This document shows, piece after piece, positions 54,593 through 63,586 of a DNA stretch of 64,000 nt (position 1 is the first letter of the stretch; the number at the start of each line of letters is the position of its first letter). Position numbers and translations under genes: made by a program. Below the pieces are notes generated by a model that saw only the letters and a list, made by a program, of their open reading frames with translations, ran no database searches and was not told the DNA's origin. The DNA comes from Sphingobium estronivorans (GTDB lineage: Bacteria > Pseudomonadota > Alphaproteobacteria > Sphingomonadales > Sphingomonadaceae), in assembly GCF_008692605.1 (NCBI RefSeq), contig NZ_LFCT01000026.1, positions 1 to 64,000 of the forward strand, read 5' to 3'.

Positions 54593-55510
54593 TTACAGAC
54601 CCATCAGGGTCATTGCGTTGGTCGATATCATCTTCTTGATATCGGCCGGCGAATAACCGATCTCAAGGCAAAGCGCGATCACCGAACGGAAACCGTCCAC
54701 CGGCGTCGGATTGCCCTGCTGACCAAGGTCGGACCCCAGGATGGTGCGGTCGACCGTACCGGCGGTGATCAGGCGCTTCAGCTCGTCCGGCTCGAACATC
54801 TTGAACGGCGAATTTTCGGTGAACATGCAGACCGAATGTTCGACATAGGCGCCGAATTCCGCCAGCGCGCTGATGTCCTCCAGCGTGGCGTCGACCACGA
54901 AGGTCGGGTGATTGACCAGGAACCGCTTCACGCCGCGCTTCTTGGCTTCCTCGAACACCGCCCAGATTTCCTTGATGTGCAGATGGCCGCCCGACAGCAC
55001 GATGTCGGCTTCGGCGATCAGGTCGAGGATGAACTTCAGCTCGTCGAGCAGCTTGCCGTCCGGGCCGAAGGGGGTGAGCGGCGTCGGCGCCAGCATCGCT
55101 TCCTTGGTGGAGGGGAAGTTGGTGGTCTGGCCGTGATTATGATGCTCGATATGGTTGGCCGAGGAGAAGGTCGGCATCCACACCAGCCGCGCGCCCAGGC
55201 GAATGCCATGGTCGACCGCATAGCGGTTGATGCCGCCGGTCGCGTTGTTCAGCGGCACGCCCGACAACATGGTGACGCCCAGATGCGCGTAGCGCTTGTT
55301 CAGCATCTCCGTGATCGGGGTCGCGGAATAATAATGGTCCTTGAACAGCACCGCCTTCATGCCAGCGTCGGCGGCCTGCTCCAGCGCGTCGATATGGTCG
55401 AAGCGGCGCGGCATGACCGACGGGCCGCTATGGCAATGCAGGTCGACCGCGCCGGTCAGCAGTTCATCGATCAGCTTGTCGTCGACGGGGGTCAGGGTTT
55501 CGGTGGACAT
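54593..55510 (-). CDS. DUF6282-type amidohydrolase-fold protein
   Basis: 305 residues. A metal-binding TIM-barrel pattern is visible: AVDLHCHSGPS (HxH near residue 24), VLFKDHYY, IEHHNHGQTTNF, LSGGHLHIKEIW, FLVNHPTF and TILGSDLGQQGN near the end, which could supply the last Asp ligand. I take it as a hydrolase or lactonase/decarboxylase of the amidohydrolase type. The reaction is unknown, but such enzymes often open rings or remove carboxyl groups in aromatic acid pathways. It lies between the cupin gene and the IclR gene on the same strand. Confidence 0.75.
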   Translation of the reverse strand: MSTETLTPVDDKLIDELLTGAVDLHCHSGPSVMPRRFDHIDALEQAADAGMKAVLFKDHYYSATPITEMLNKRYAHLGVTMLSGVPLNNATGGINRYAVDHGIRLGARLVWMPTFSSANHIEHHNHGQTTNFPSTKEAMLAPTPLTPFGPDGKLLDELKFILDLIAEADIVLSGGHLHIKEIWAVFEEAKKRGVKRFLVNHPTFVVDATLEDISALAEFGAYVEHSVCMFTENSPFKMFEPDELKRLITAGTVDRTILGSDLGQQGNPTPVDGFRSVIALCLEIGYSPADIKKMISTNAMTLMGL

Positions 55511-55554
55511 GACAGTCTCCAGTTCTGAAAAGGGGGGAAAGAAGGGAAGGGGGA

Positions 55555-56466
55555 TCAGTCGTCAGACGGCATCGGATAGTCGTCGGCGTTCAGCACCCAG
55601 CCGGGCTTCAGCGAAAAATCGACGCGTGGCGGGCAGAAGATGTCGACCAGCTGGTTGGTGCCGTCACCGACGGCGCGACTGGTATGGATGGCGGGCGGCG
55701 GGATGACCGCGACGGAGGGGGACGCGCAATATTCCTTGTCGTCGTCGCGCCAGGCATGGAGGTTGGTGGTCCAGGGCCAGCGGATATAGTGCATGAAGCT
55801 GCCCTTCAGTGCCAAGGAGCATTGTTCGAAATCATCATGATGGTGCGGCGACAATTTGGTCGCGTCGCGCGGCCCCTCGAACAGGTCGAGCATGTTGATC
55901 ATCAGCGTCGAACAGCGATAGATCGCGCCGAAGCGGCCCGGTTCGGGCGGCACGCTCAGCGGATAAGTGCGGATGGCATAGCCGCCGCGTGGCGCGGGCC
56001 AGGGCTGGAACGGCGGGATATTCGGATGCGGCGTGTCATAGGCCCCGGCGTTGCTGCATTTTGCGGCCAGATCCTGCGCCCGCACGGTGAGCAGGCGGAT
56101 GATGCGGCCCGGCGCGGTCACGCTGACCCGGCTGGCTCCCGGCGGGATGAAAGCCAGTTGCCCGCCTGACACGGCGCGCGATTCGCCATTCGCCTCGATC
56201 GCCACGGCGCTGGCGGCATCGGGCATCAGGATCGCATATTCGTCGGCCTGATCCTCGCGCACCAACTGCGCGCCGGTGGCTGCCTCCATATAATGGACGA
56301 TGAAATTCTGGCCGCGAAAATACCAGCTCCTGCCCTGCGCGTCGTCATCCTGGGGGAGCGAATCGTAGAAACGGCCATATTCCGCCGCTGCAAAGGTCGT
56401 GGCCGCAGGGGAAGATGCAGCGGAAGCAGGCGCCAGCGTCGCGCGCGGATCAGAACTGTCAAACAT
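55555..56466 (-). CDS. Bicupin-like protein
   Basis: 303 residues forming two cupin-like halves. The first half carries VSGGQLAFIPPGASRVSV and lacks obvious metal-binding His. The second half has LSPHHHDDFEQCSLALKGSF, which would supply metal ligands, and later PPAIHTSRAV. Such proteins may be dioxygenases, isomerases or decarboxylases; nothing in the sequence decides which. It is the first gene of the leftward arm, followed by the DUF6282 gene after 44 bases, and divergent from the aldolase gene. Confidence 0.7.
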   Translation of the reverse strand: MFDSSDPRATLAPASAASSPAATTFAAAEYGRFYDSLPQDDDAQGRSWYFRGQNFIVHYMEAATGAQLVREDQADEYAILMPDAASAVAIEANGESRAVSGGQLAFIPPGASRVSVTAPGRIIRLLTVRAQDLAAKCSNAGAYDTPHPNIPPFQPWPAPRGGYAIRTYPLSVPPEPGRFGAIYRCSTLMINMLDLFEGPRDATKLSPHHHDDFEQCSLALKGSFMHYIRWPWTTNLHAWRDDDKEYCASPSVAVIPPPAIHTSRAVGDGTNQLVDIFCPPRVDFSLKPGWVLNADDYPMPSDD

Positions 56467-56542
56467 GCAATATCTCTCCTTTTGTCGGGCCGCGAACGCC
56501 TTCCTGAAGAGGCTCGACCGGGCGGCTGACGCATTTGCATTT

Positions 56543-56655
56543 CGTATTGCGATACGCGGTATCTAACAACGATACAGATTTTTGCAATGGCCGTTGACAC
56601 CGGCTTATCGGAATTCTATCGAAAAAATGAAACATGGTTTCCAACAGTGAAACAT
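56543..56655. promoter_or_regulatory. Operator candidates in the divergent IclR-locus promoter
   Basis: Three elements stand out in the 220-base divergent region. CGTAT-TGCG-ATACG (56543-56556) is a perfect inverted repeat. TGAAACAT occurs twice, at 56628-56635 and 56648-56655, exactly 20 bases apart (two helical turns). GTTTC (56637-56641) and GAAAC (56649-56653) form an inverted repeat. IclR regulators often bind such mixed repeats, so I assign these to the IclR protein by position. Confidence 0.45.
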
Positions 56656-56686
56656 CAGCAACGCTCATGGCAGGAGGGATGCCGGA

Positions 56687-57478
56687 ATGAATGGGCTTAT
56701 CGCCACGGCTGTGCCGCATATCCTGCGTGATCGAATCCGGGCTGGAGCGCCGGTCGTCGGCAGCTTCGTCAAGACCACCTCGGCGCAGACCGTTGATCTG
56801 CTGGGCCGATCCGGCCTGGACTTTCTGGTGCTCGACGCGGAACATGCACCCTTCGATGTCGGCGCGCTCGACAATGCCCTGATGGCTGCGCGGGGGGCGG
56901 CGCTTCCCGCACTGGTCCGTGTTCCCGACCATCGGCCGTCCTTCATCAACGCCTGTCTCGATATGGGTGCCGATGGCGTAATGGTGCCGCATACCCGTTG
57001 CGCCGCCGATGTGCAGGCCATTGCCGACGCCATGAAATATGATCGCGGCCACCGCGGCTTTTCCCCGTCCGGCCGCGCGGGCAATTACGGCCAGGTCGAC
57101 CATGCCGCCTATCGGGCGCAGGCCGACGCGCGCAGCTGCTTCCTCGCCCAGATCGAGGATGCCGAGGCGATGGAGCGGCTGGATGACATCGCGGCGGACG
57201 ACGCGGTCGACTGCCTGTTCATCGGTCCGGCCGATCTGGGCCTGTCGCTCGGTTGCAACGGCCCGAAGGACCCGCGCCTCGCCGACGCCATTCGCGCCAT
57301 CGCCGATGCGGGCCGCCGCCATGGCCGCGCGGTCGGCCTGTTCGTGCCCAACAGCGACACGATTCCCGACATGATCGCCATGGGCATCAGCCTGTTCGTC
57401 TGCGGATCCGACCAGAGCATGCTGCTCTCCACGGCGCGGCGCGTGGCGGACGATATGGCCCGGATCGTGGCGAGATGA
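56687..57478 (+). CDS. HpcH/HpaI family aldolase
   Basis: 263 residues of the class II pyruvate aldolase family. LDFLVLDAEHAPFDVGALDN contains the metal-binding Glu region, ALVRVPDHRPSFINACLDMG follows, then GADGVMVPHTRCAADV, and IGPADLGLSLG supplies the second part of the metal and pyruvate site. The family splits 2-keto-hydroxy acids into pyruvate or oxaloacetate and an aldehyde, usually as the last step of aromatic or sugar-acid breakdown. It begins the rightward arm, followed by an MFS transporter and a porin. Confidence 0.9.
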   Translation: MNGLIATAVPHILRDRIRAGAPVVGSFVKTTSAQTVDLLGRSGLDFLVLDAEHAPFDVGALDNALMAARGAALPALVRVPDHRPSFINACLDMGADGVMVPHTRCAADVQAIADAMKYDRGHRGFSPSGRAGNYGQVDHAAYRAQADARSCFLAQIEDAEAMERLDDIAADDAVDCLFIGPADLGLSLGCNGPKDPRLADAIRAIADAGRRHGRAVGLFVPNSDTIPDMIAMGISLFVCGSDQSMLLSTARRVADDMARIVAR

Positions 57479-57584
57479 TCCATTTTCAGCTTTCGGGCCG
57501 GGCCTGCACGCCCGCCCACCCTTTCAACCGGGCATTGGCCCCAACAGACCGGTTATAGGCCGGCACGGGTAGGAGACTCCTCTA

Positions 57585-58889
57585 ATGTTCGACTGGTTTC
57601 GCAGCCTCAACAAGATCGAGAAGCGAACGCTCTACGCCTGTTTCGGCGGCTGGGCGGTGGACGCGCTCGACACGCAGATTTACAGCTTCCTCATCCCCAC
57701 GCTGATCGCCGCCTGGCATTTGTCGACGGCGCAGGCGGGCATGCTGGGCACGTCCGCGCTCATCTCCTCCGCGCTGGGCGGCTGGATCGGCGGCATCTTG
57801 TGCGACCGCATCGGCCGCGTGCGCGTCATGAAGCTGGCGATCGCCTGGTTCGTCTTCTTCACCATCCTGTGCGGCTTTGCCGACTCGTTCGAGCATCTGC
57901 TGATCGCGCGCATCCTGTCGGGCATCGGTTTCGGCGGCGAATGGGCGGCTGGCGCGGTGCTGATGGGCGAGATCATCCGTCCCGAATATCGCGGCAAGGC
58001 GGTCGGTACGGTGCAGAGCGCCTATGCCATCGGCTATGCGATCGCGGCGGTGATGTCGTCGGTGCTGTTCGCGATGCTGCCGCCCGATACCGCCTGGCGC
58101 TGGATGTTCTGGCTGGGCGTCACGCCCGCCATCTTTGTCCTCCTGGCGCTGCGCAACGTGCCGGAACCCGCGGTCTTCCTGAATGCCAAGAAGGCGCGGG
58201 AGGCCAAGGGCGCCGCTCATGTCAGCCCCTTCATGATTTTCCACCCCAAGGTGCTGCGCATCACCATCCTGACCTCCATCCTGGCGCTGGGCGTGCAGGC
58301 GGGCGGCTTTTCGATGGTGATCTGGCTGCCGACGCTGCTCAAGACGCTGCATAACCTGACCACGGTCGAGGTCGGCTATCATATGGTGACGCTGACCTTC
58401 GGGTCGTTCGTCGGCTATATCGTCGCGGCCTATCTGTGCGATGCCATCGGCCGTCGCCGCAACTTCCTGCTCTTCACGCTGATGAACTGGATCGCCATCC
58501 CGGCCTTCCTCTTCCTGCCGGTGCCGACGTCGATGCTGTTCCCGCTCGATTTCGTCCTCGGCTTCGCCTCGCTCGGCATCTACAGTGCGCTCGGACCCTA
58601 TTTCACCGAATTGTTCCCCAGCGCCATCCGCGCCACGGGACAGGGCTTCTCCTACAATGTCGGGCGCGGCATCGGCGCCTTCTTCCCGACGCTGGTCGGC
58701 GTGCTGAGCGCGGCGGGTGGGCAGTTCGACCTGCGCGGGGCGATGGCGATCGTGGGATGCAGCGCCTATTTCTTCGTGGTCCTCGCCATTGCCCTGTTGC
58801 CGGAAACCAAGGGGCGCGACCTGGATGAGGCGCCCGACATTTCGGGAGACGGGGGGACCATGTCCTCGGCCACGCCGCACCACGTCTGA
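57585..58889 (+). CDS. MFS transporter, aromatic acid:H+ symporter-like
   Basis: 434 residues with twelve predicted helices. The AAHS-type pattern is present: FGGWAVDALDTQIYSFLIPT in helix 1, GGWIGGILCDRIGRVRVM in the loop 2-3 motif, SGIGFGGEWAAGAVLMGE and RGKAVGTVQSAYAIGYA. The Asp in helix 1 and the DRIGR loop are conserved in proton-coupled acid importers. It would bring the substrate of this locus across the inner membrane. GGAGACTCCTCT precedes the ATG. A strong hairpin separates it from the porin gene. Confidence 0.9.
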   Translation: MFDWFRSLNKIEKRTLYACFGGWAVDALDTQIYSFLIPTLIAAWHLSTAQAGMLGTSALISSALGGWIGGILCDRIGRVRVMKLAIAWFVFFTILCGFADSFEHLLIARILSGIGFGGEWAAGAVLMGEIIRPEYRGKAVGTVQSAYAIGYAIAAVMSSVLFAMLPPDTAWRWMFWLGVTPAIFVLLALRNVPEPAVFLNAKKAREAKGAAHVSPFMIFHPKVLRITILTSILALGVQAGGFSMVIWLPTLLKTLHNLTTVEVGYHMVTLTFGSFVGYIVAAYLCDAIGRRRNFLLFTLMNWIAIPAFLFLPVPTSMLFPLDFVLGFASLGIYSALGPYFTELFPSAIRATGQGFSYNVGRGIGAFFPTLVGVLSAAGGQFDLRGAMAIVGCSAYFFVVLAIALLPETKGRDLDEAPDISGDGGTMSSATPHHV

Positions 58890-58911
58890 CTTTCAAGACC
58901 TCAAGACTATC

Positions 58912-58934
58912 GGCCCGGACCGCGTGTCCGGGCC
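58912..58934 (+). terminator. GC-rich hairpin between MFS and porin genes
   Basis: GGCCCGGAC (58912-58920) pairs perfectly with GTCCGGGCC (58926-58934) around CGCGT, followed by TCTTCG. It may attenuate transcription into the porin gene or protect the transcript from decay. Confidence 0.55.
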
Positions 58935-59016
58935 TCTTCGAACAGGATGCGGCGGCAAGGGACCGTCCGCATGACATGACATGCGCGTCCGGCGGACGCG
59001 CCAAGGAGAGACGGAC

Positions 59017-60663
59017 ATGACCTGCAAGGGTGCGTTGATGACAGCATCGGTGGCGACGTGGATGACGCTTGCCATGGTTCCCGGGGTGGCGCGCGCTGAC
59101 GATATGAGCGCCATGCGCGCGCAGCTTGACCAGCTTACCGCGATGATGAAGACGATGCAGCAGCAGCAGGCCGATCTGGAACGGCGCCTTGCGGAAAGCG
59201 AGGCCGCCCGCAAGGCGATGGCGCAGGCGCAACCGGTGCCGGTCCAGGCCCCATCCGCCCCAGCCGCTTCCTCCGCCGAAGCCGCTGTCCAGCCGTCCGC
59301 GCGCCCGCTTTCCCCTTCGGCGCCTCAACGCGCCGCCACCGACGCCCCTGGCGTTCCGCCCGGCACCATTGCACCCAATCCCTATTTCGCCGCGCAGGCA
59401 CGGGGCAAAGGGGCCCGCTTCACCATTCCGGGTCTGGACACGACCCTGACCTTCGGTGGCATGCTGAAAATGGACGCCGCGATGGACCTGTCCGGCGCGA
59501 ACCTCAACGGTTGGCCGACCGACGCCGTCGCCATTCCGATCAAGGGTACGTCCCAGGCGGCGCGCAAGGGCAATCTGGCCTTCACCGCGCGGCAGACCCG
59601 CTTCGGCTTCGGCAGCGAGACGCCCACGGCATGGGGGCCGCTCAAATCCCAGATCGAACTGGATTTCTACGGCACGGCGGGCAACGCCCTGCTGACCAAC
59701 CCGGTCAGCCCGCGCCTTCGCCAGGCCTGGTTCTCGCTCGGCGATGTGCTGGTGGGCCAGAGCTGGTCGGTGTTCATGGATCTGGAGGCGGCAGCCGAAA
59801 CGCTGGACATGACCGGCCCGGTCGGCGCGGCCTATGCCATGCGCCAGCCATTGATCCGCTATCAGCGGAAGCTCGGCCAGCATGGATTGCTGACACTGGG
59901 CATCGAAAATCCCGAAGGCGATTTTCTGGGCGCGGACCATACGTCCAACATCCCCATCGGCTCGATCATGAGCACCCGCGTGCTCAACGACATGCCCGAC
60001 TTCACGGCGCGCTACACCTATAAGGGCGAGGGTTTCCGCATTTCCGCCGCGGGCGTGCTGCGCCACATCAATCTCGACACGGGCGGGGCGTCGCTGCCCT
60101 TCGTGGGGCCGAACGGTCCCTTCGCCTTTGCCGGTCAGGCCTCGACCTGGGGCGGCGGCGCGCAGCTCAACCTGACGGTCGATACCTTCGGCAAGGACAG
60201 CCTGACCCTGTCGGCCAATGGCGGTCCGGGTCTGGGCCGCTATGTCATGGGCGTGCAGGATACCGCCTTCCTGACCGGGGTCGCGCCCAACGGATCGTCC
60301 AACGCCAATCCGGGCAATGGCGCGGTGCTGGGACCGGACGGCAAGCTGCGGACCATCTTCACCTATGGCGGCGTCGCGTCCTACAAGCATTTCTGGTCGA
60401 AGACGCTGCGGTCCAACCTTGTCCTTGGCTATTTGCGGATGAACAATCCCGACAAGATGCTGCCGCTCAACTTCATCGAGGAAGAAGCGACGCTGCATGC
60501 CAACCTGATCTGGAGTCCCCTGCCGCAGGTCGGTTTCGGCGTCGAGTTCATCCATGGCTATCTGGGCCTGCGCGGCCAGACCGACGCCAATCGCGCGCTC
60601 GGCTATGGCGATCATGGGGTGATGAACCGTCTTCAGTTCAGCGCCCAATATAATCTTTTCTGA
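59017..60663 (+). CDS. DcaP-like outer-membrane porin
   Basis: 548 residues. A signal peptide ends ARADD and is followed by a short coiled coil (MRAQLDQLTAMMKTMQQQQA, DLERRLAESEAA) and a Pro/Ala-rich linker. The beta-barrel then begins with FTIPGLDTTLTFGGMLKMDA and ends LQFSAQYNLF with a terminal Phe. The coiled coil plus barrel layout is that of DcaP, a trimeric porin for dicarboxylic and aromatic acids. It would complete the uptake route with the MFS protein. The Pro/Ala-rich linker (about residues 70-120) is unusually long for the family. Confidence 0.84.
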   Translation: MTCKGALMTASVATWMTLAMVPGVARADDMSAMRAQLDQLTAMMKTMQQQQADLERRLAESEAARKAMAQAQPVPVQAPSAPAASSAEAAVQPSARPLSPSAPQRAATDAPGVPPGTIAPNPYFAAQARGKGARFTIPGLDTTLTFGGMLKMDAAMDLSGANLNGWPTDAVAIPIKGTSQAARKGNLAFTARQTRFGFGSETPTAWGPLKSQIELDFYGTAGNALLTNPVSPRLRQAWFSLGDVLVGQSWSVFMDLEAAAETLDMTGPVGAAYAMRQPLIRYQRKLGQHGLLTLGIENPEGDFLGADHTSNIPIGSIMSTRVLNDMPDFTARYTYKGEGFRISAAGVLRHINLDTGGASLPFVGPNGPFAFAGQASTWGGGAQLNLTVDTFGKDSLTLSANGGPGLGRYVMGVQDTAFLTGVAPNGSSNANPGNGAVLGPDGKLRTIFTYGGVASYKHFWSKTLRSNLVLGYLRMNNPDKMLPLNFIEEEATLHANLIWSPLPQVGFGVEFIHGYLGLRGQTDANRALGYGDHGVMNRLQFSAQYNLF

Positions 60664-60689
60664 AGCCTTCGACGGACGGAAATGACTGA

Positions 60690-60729
60690 CGGAGGCCATG
60701 CATCGGATATTTTCGATGCATGGCCTCCG
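60690..60729. terminator. Sixteen-base-pair perfect hairpin after the porin gene
   Basis: The arm 60690-60705 (CGGAGGCCATGCATCG) pairs perfectly with 60714-60729 around GATATTTT. It stands 27 bases after the porin stop and has no T tract on either side. It may stop or stabilise the porin transcript. The remaining 60730-61236 stretch shows nothing I can support apart from a weak 24-codon frame at 60810-60884. Confidence 0.65.
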
Positions 60730-61236
60730 ATCCATCGGGCGTGAAATCGTGCCGCTGTGCGAAGCTGCGCGCGAACTCCCGAGCCGCATCGCCGGTTCGT
60801 GAGGAAGATATGGAAAACAAAAGACAAATAAAGTTCGGCCCGATTTTCGGACGGTCGGGCGATATATTAGCCGATGAGCAGTGACTGAAGAATCGTGTCC
60901 ACTCCTTTCGAAGCAAAGGGCGTCATTTCAGGCGTTGCCTCAATAATCGTCAGGACCAATGCTACAGCGAAGGGCTGTGGCTGGTACCTATCCCCTCCAT
61001 CAGTTCGTCGCACGCAACGCTCCAATTGGCTACGCGACTGGCAGCGTCCCCTTTCCGTTCATATGCCAGAAAGGTAATTCTGAACAGGCAGGCCATCCAC
61101 GGCGCTCATCCGCAGCGTCCTGTGGCCCATAATGGAGGGGGTTCTGACAGCTAGATACGCCATCCCGCGGGCGGCAGTCGGACGTCAAGCTGCAGTGATG
61201 CAGGCCCGACTGGTCGAATTTTGAAGGAGTAGCGTG

Positions 61237-62106
61237 ATGAGTGTCATTTCCAAAAGCCCCAAATTTCTTTTGTCGGTGGCCCTGCTTGCCGGGGCATCGT
61301 CCGGCAGCCTGTCGGCGCAGACCCAGGATGCTGCGCCCCCGGCCGACGTTGCTGCGACCGCATATATGCCGGCCGAGCAAACCGAAGGACCCGAGATCAA
61401 GGGCATCATTTCCGCCCGCAGCGGCGACAGGATGCAAGTGACGGCGGACGACGGTTCCAAATCCGTCATTACCATCAATGACGCCACCAAGATCAGCGCG
61501 AGCAAGGGCTTTTTCGGCCTCAACCGCAGCCGACTCCCCGCAACCTCGCTGCTCAACGGCGTGCCGGTGACGGTCAAAACGCTGCAATCGGGCGATGGCC
61601 TGGTGGCGAGCAAGATCAATCTTCAGAACAAGGATCTCAAGACCGCGTCGATGATCCATAACGGCACCGCGCAGGGCTTCGAGGAGCAGACCGCGGCAAC
61701 CGCGGCGTTGCGCGGTCGCATGGGCGAGATCGACCAGTATAATGTCAAAAGCACGACGAACGTGAATTTCGACACCGGCAAGGCGGTGTTGTCGCCTCAG
61801 GCGAAGAACGACCTCTGCGCCGCAGCCTCCGCTGCCGAGGGGACGCCCAATGCCCTGCTGCTCGTGGTGGGCTACACCGATTCGACCGGCGGCGATGAAT
61901 TCAACCAGGTGCTCAGCGAAAAGCGGGCCAGCCGCGTCGTCAATTATCTTCAGCAGGCCTGCGGCTGGAAACCCTATCGCATGCTGACCCCGACCGGCAT
62001 GTCCGAAGCGGACCCCGTGGCGAGCAATGACACCGTCGAAGGCAAGGCGCAGAACCGCCGCGTCGCGGTGAATATCCTGGTCAGCAAGGCCGTCGACGGC
62101 CTGTGA
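61237..62106 (+). CDS. OmpA-family outer-membrane/peptidoglycan-binding protein
   Basis: 289 residues. A signal peptide ends at SGSLSAQ. A small N-terminal beta domain of about 100 residues (IKGIISARSGDRMQVTADDG) is followed by the OmpA C-terminal peptidoglycan-binding domain: NVNFDTGKAVLSPQAKNDLC, VVGYTDSTGGDEFNQVLSEK, RASRVVNYL and AQNRRVAVNILV. There is no eight-stranded barrel, so it is probably periplasmic or surface-linked rather than a porin. AAGGAG stands seven bases before the ATG. A clear hairpin follows the stop codon. Confidence 0.9.
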   Translation: MSVISKSPKFLLSVALLAGASSGSLSAQTQDAAPPADVAATAYMPAEQTEGPEIKGIISARSGDRMQVTADDGSKSVITINDATKISASKGFFGLNRSRLPATSLLNGVPVTVKTLQSGDGLVASKINLQNKDLKTASMIHNGTAQGFEEQTAATAALRGRMGEIDQYNVKSTTNVNFDTGKAVLSPQAKNDLCAAASAAEGTPNALLLVVGYTDSTGGDEFNQVLSEKRASRVVNYLQQACGWKPYRMLTPTGMSEADPVASNDTVEGKAQNRRVAVNILVSKAVDGL

Positions 62107-62113
62107 GATGCGT

Positions 62114-62135
62114 GGGGTGGGCTTTTGCCCACCCC
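62114..62135 (+). terminator. Terminator hairpin after the OmpA-family gene
   Basis: GGGGTGGGC (62114-62122) pairs perfectly with GCCCACCCC (62127-62135) around TTTT, followed by CGTTTCCGTTT. It starts eight bases after the stop codon. Confidence 0.75.
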
Positions 62136-62183
62136 CGTTTCCGTTTCCGCATCGCAGGCGGCGCTGCCCGAGGGGAGGCGTCG

Positions 62184-62270
62184 ATGGGCCTCGACCTTAT
62201 TCATCTCCTGCTTGTGTTGGCCGTGATCGTTCTGATCTCTCAACGGGTCGTCGGCCGCGGCGTCCCATAG
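62184..62270 (+). CDS. Possible 28-residue single-helix membrane peptide
   Basis: A short frame, MGLDLIHLLLVLAVIVLISQ then RVVGRGVP, begins at an ATG with an excellent GAGGGGAGG site six bases upstream. The peptide is one membrane helix with a basic tail, like many small bacterial membrane peptides. It follows the OmpA-family terminator, so it would need its own promoter or readthrough. I know no family for it. The following 62271-62660 stretch has no other supported gene and becomes AT-rich before the SDR, probably its promoter. Confidence 0.5.
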   Translation: MGLDLIHLLLVLAVIVLISQRVVGRGVP

Positions 62271-62660
62271 CGGCTTCCTAATTCACGGGATCATCCTGAT
62301 CCGCTGCTGAGCCTGCGCTCCTATCCCCGCGCGCCCTACCGCAGCGGTGACGCCCGGAGCATGGCGGCCTGGTCGTCCTTCCCGCGCCGCGCAGACCCTG
62401 TCCGTCCCGCAGGAGGGCGTTCACCCGATTGTCCTGAGGCCGGGGCGGCTGGCCTTGCCGCATTTTCTGAGCGCTGTGCGATGGACAGTCGAGGATGCGG
62501 AGAAATCGCGGTTAAAGCATCAGCGCAGGAAAAATCGGTGAAAAATATCATGAAAATAGGGCTAAAGTGCATTTTATATATTCTAATGCGGAATTAATTG
62601 TGAAATAAATTATGCATATTCAAGAAAGATAATCCGAAACGAACGGAGAGGGGAAAGAGG

Positions 62661-63518
62661 ATGAACAGCGCAGAGGGCACCCGGCCGCTGGAGGGTAAGG
62701 TCGCGATCGTCACCGGGGCTAGCCGGGGAATTGGAGCCGCGATTGCCCGGCGCTTTGCCGCCGAAGGCGCCGCCGTCGCGCTGGTGGCGCGCACGGTTGC
62801 ACCCGGAGGCCCCTTGGCCGGCTCGCTTGAGGAAGTCGCGGCGGCGATCCGCGCCTCTGGCGGCACATGCTGCACGATTCAGGCGAATCTGGCCGATCCT
62901 GCGGACCGTTCCGGCATCGTTGCCGGTTGCGTCGCGGCCTTGGGGAGCGCCGATATTTTGGTCAACAACGCGGCCTGGTCGCGCTTCGTGCCCATCTGGG
63001 AAGTATCGCCGCGCCATGTCGAACTGGCGATGCAGATGAATCTCTATGCGCCGCTCGACCTGTCCCAGGCCGTGCTGCCCCATATGGAGGCACGGGGGGC
63101 AGGGTGGATCCTCAACATTTCCAGCGCCACTGCGGACATCCCCTCGCCGGCGCCCTGGGATATGAATGACCGCAAGGTTCAATTCAATGTGCACGGGCAC
63201 CCGACGCTGTACGGCACCAGCAAGGCGGCGCTGGACCGGATGACGGCGGGCTGGGCGATCGAACTGGCTGGACGGAATATTGCGGTGAATGCGCTGGCTC
63301 CGGTCGGCGCGGTCGCCAGTGAGGGCGCGCTGTCCGTTGGCGGCTGGGACGAACGCGACCATATTGAGCCGGTCGAGGCCATGGCCGAGGCGGCTTTCCA
63401 GCTCTGCCATCGTCCGGCGGAGGAACTGTCCGGCCGCATCGCCCGCAGCCTGCCGTTGCTGGCGGAACTGGGGGTGCGGTATCGCGGGATCGACGGTCGG
63501 GCGATGGCGCCGGGTTGA
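62661..63518 (+). CDS. Short-chain dehydrogenase/reductase
   Basis: 285 residues of the classical SDR type. TGASRGIGAAIARRF near residue 19 binds the cofactor, NNAAWSRFV replaces the usual NNAG with NNAA, and the catalytic Ser and Tyr-Lys are seen in LNISSATA and YGTSKAA. The C-terminus is less typical, with a long EELSGRIARSLPLLAELGV tail. It stands alone after an AT-rich promoter region. The substrate is unknown. Confidence 0.86.
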   Translation: MNSAEGTRPLEGKVAIVTGASRGIGAAIARRFAAEGAAVALVARTVAPGGPLAGSLEEVAAAIRASGGTCCTIQANLADPADRSGIVAGCVAALGSADILVNNAAWSRFVPIWEVSPRHVELAMQMNLYAPLDLSQAVLPHMEARGAGWILNISSATADIPSPAPWDMNDRKVQFNVHGHPTLYGTSKAALDRMTAGWAIELAGRNIAVNALAPVGAVASEGALSVGGWDERDHIEPVEAMAEAAFQLCHRPAEELSGRIARSLPLLAELGVRYRGIDGRAMAPG

Positions 63519-63586
63519 TACTGGGCGGCGCCGCGCAAGGAGTCTTGGCATTTTCGCTGCCGATCTCCATCGGCGGCGCGGGCGCT

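Noticed and set aside
58603..60789. A 728-codon minus-strand frame opposite the MFS end and the porin.
   Set aside because: No signal, domain or ribosome site; the plus-strand porin is clear.
60810..60884. A 24-codon frame starting MENKRQIKFGP with GAGGA upstream.
   Set aside because: Short, with no similarity or terminator, and poorly spaced ribosome site.
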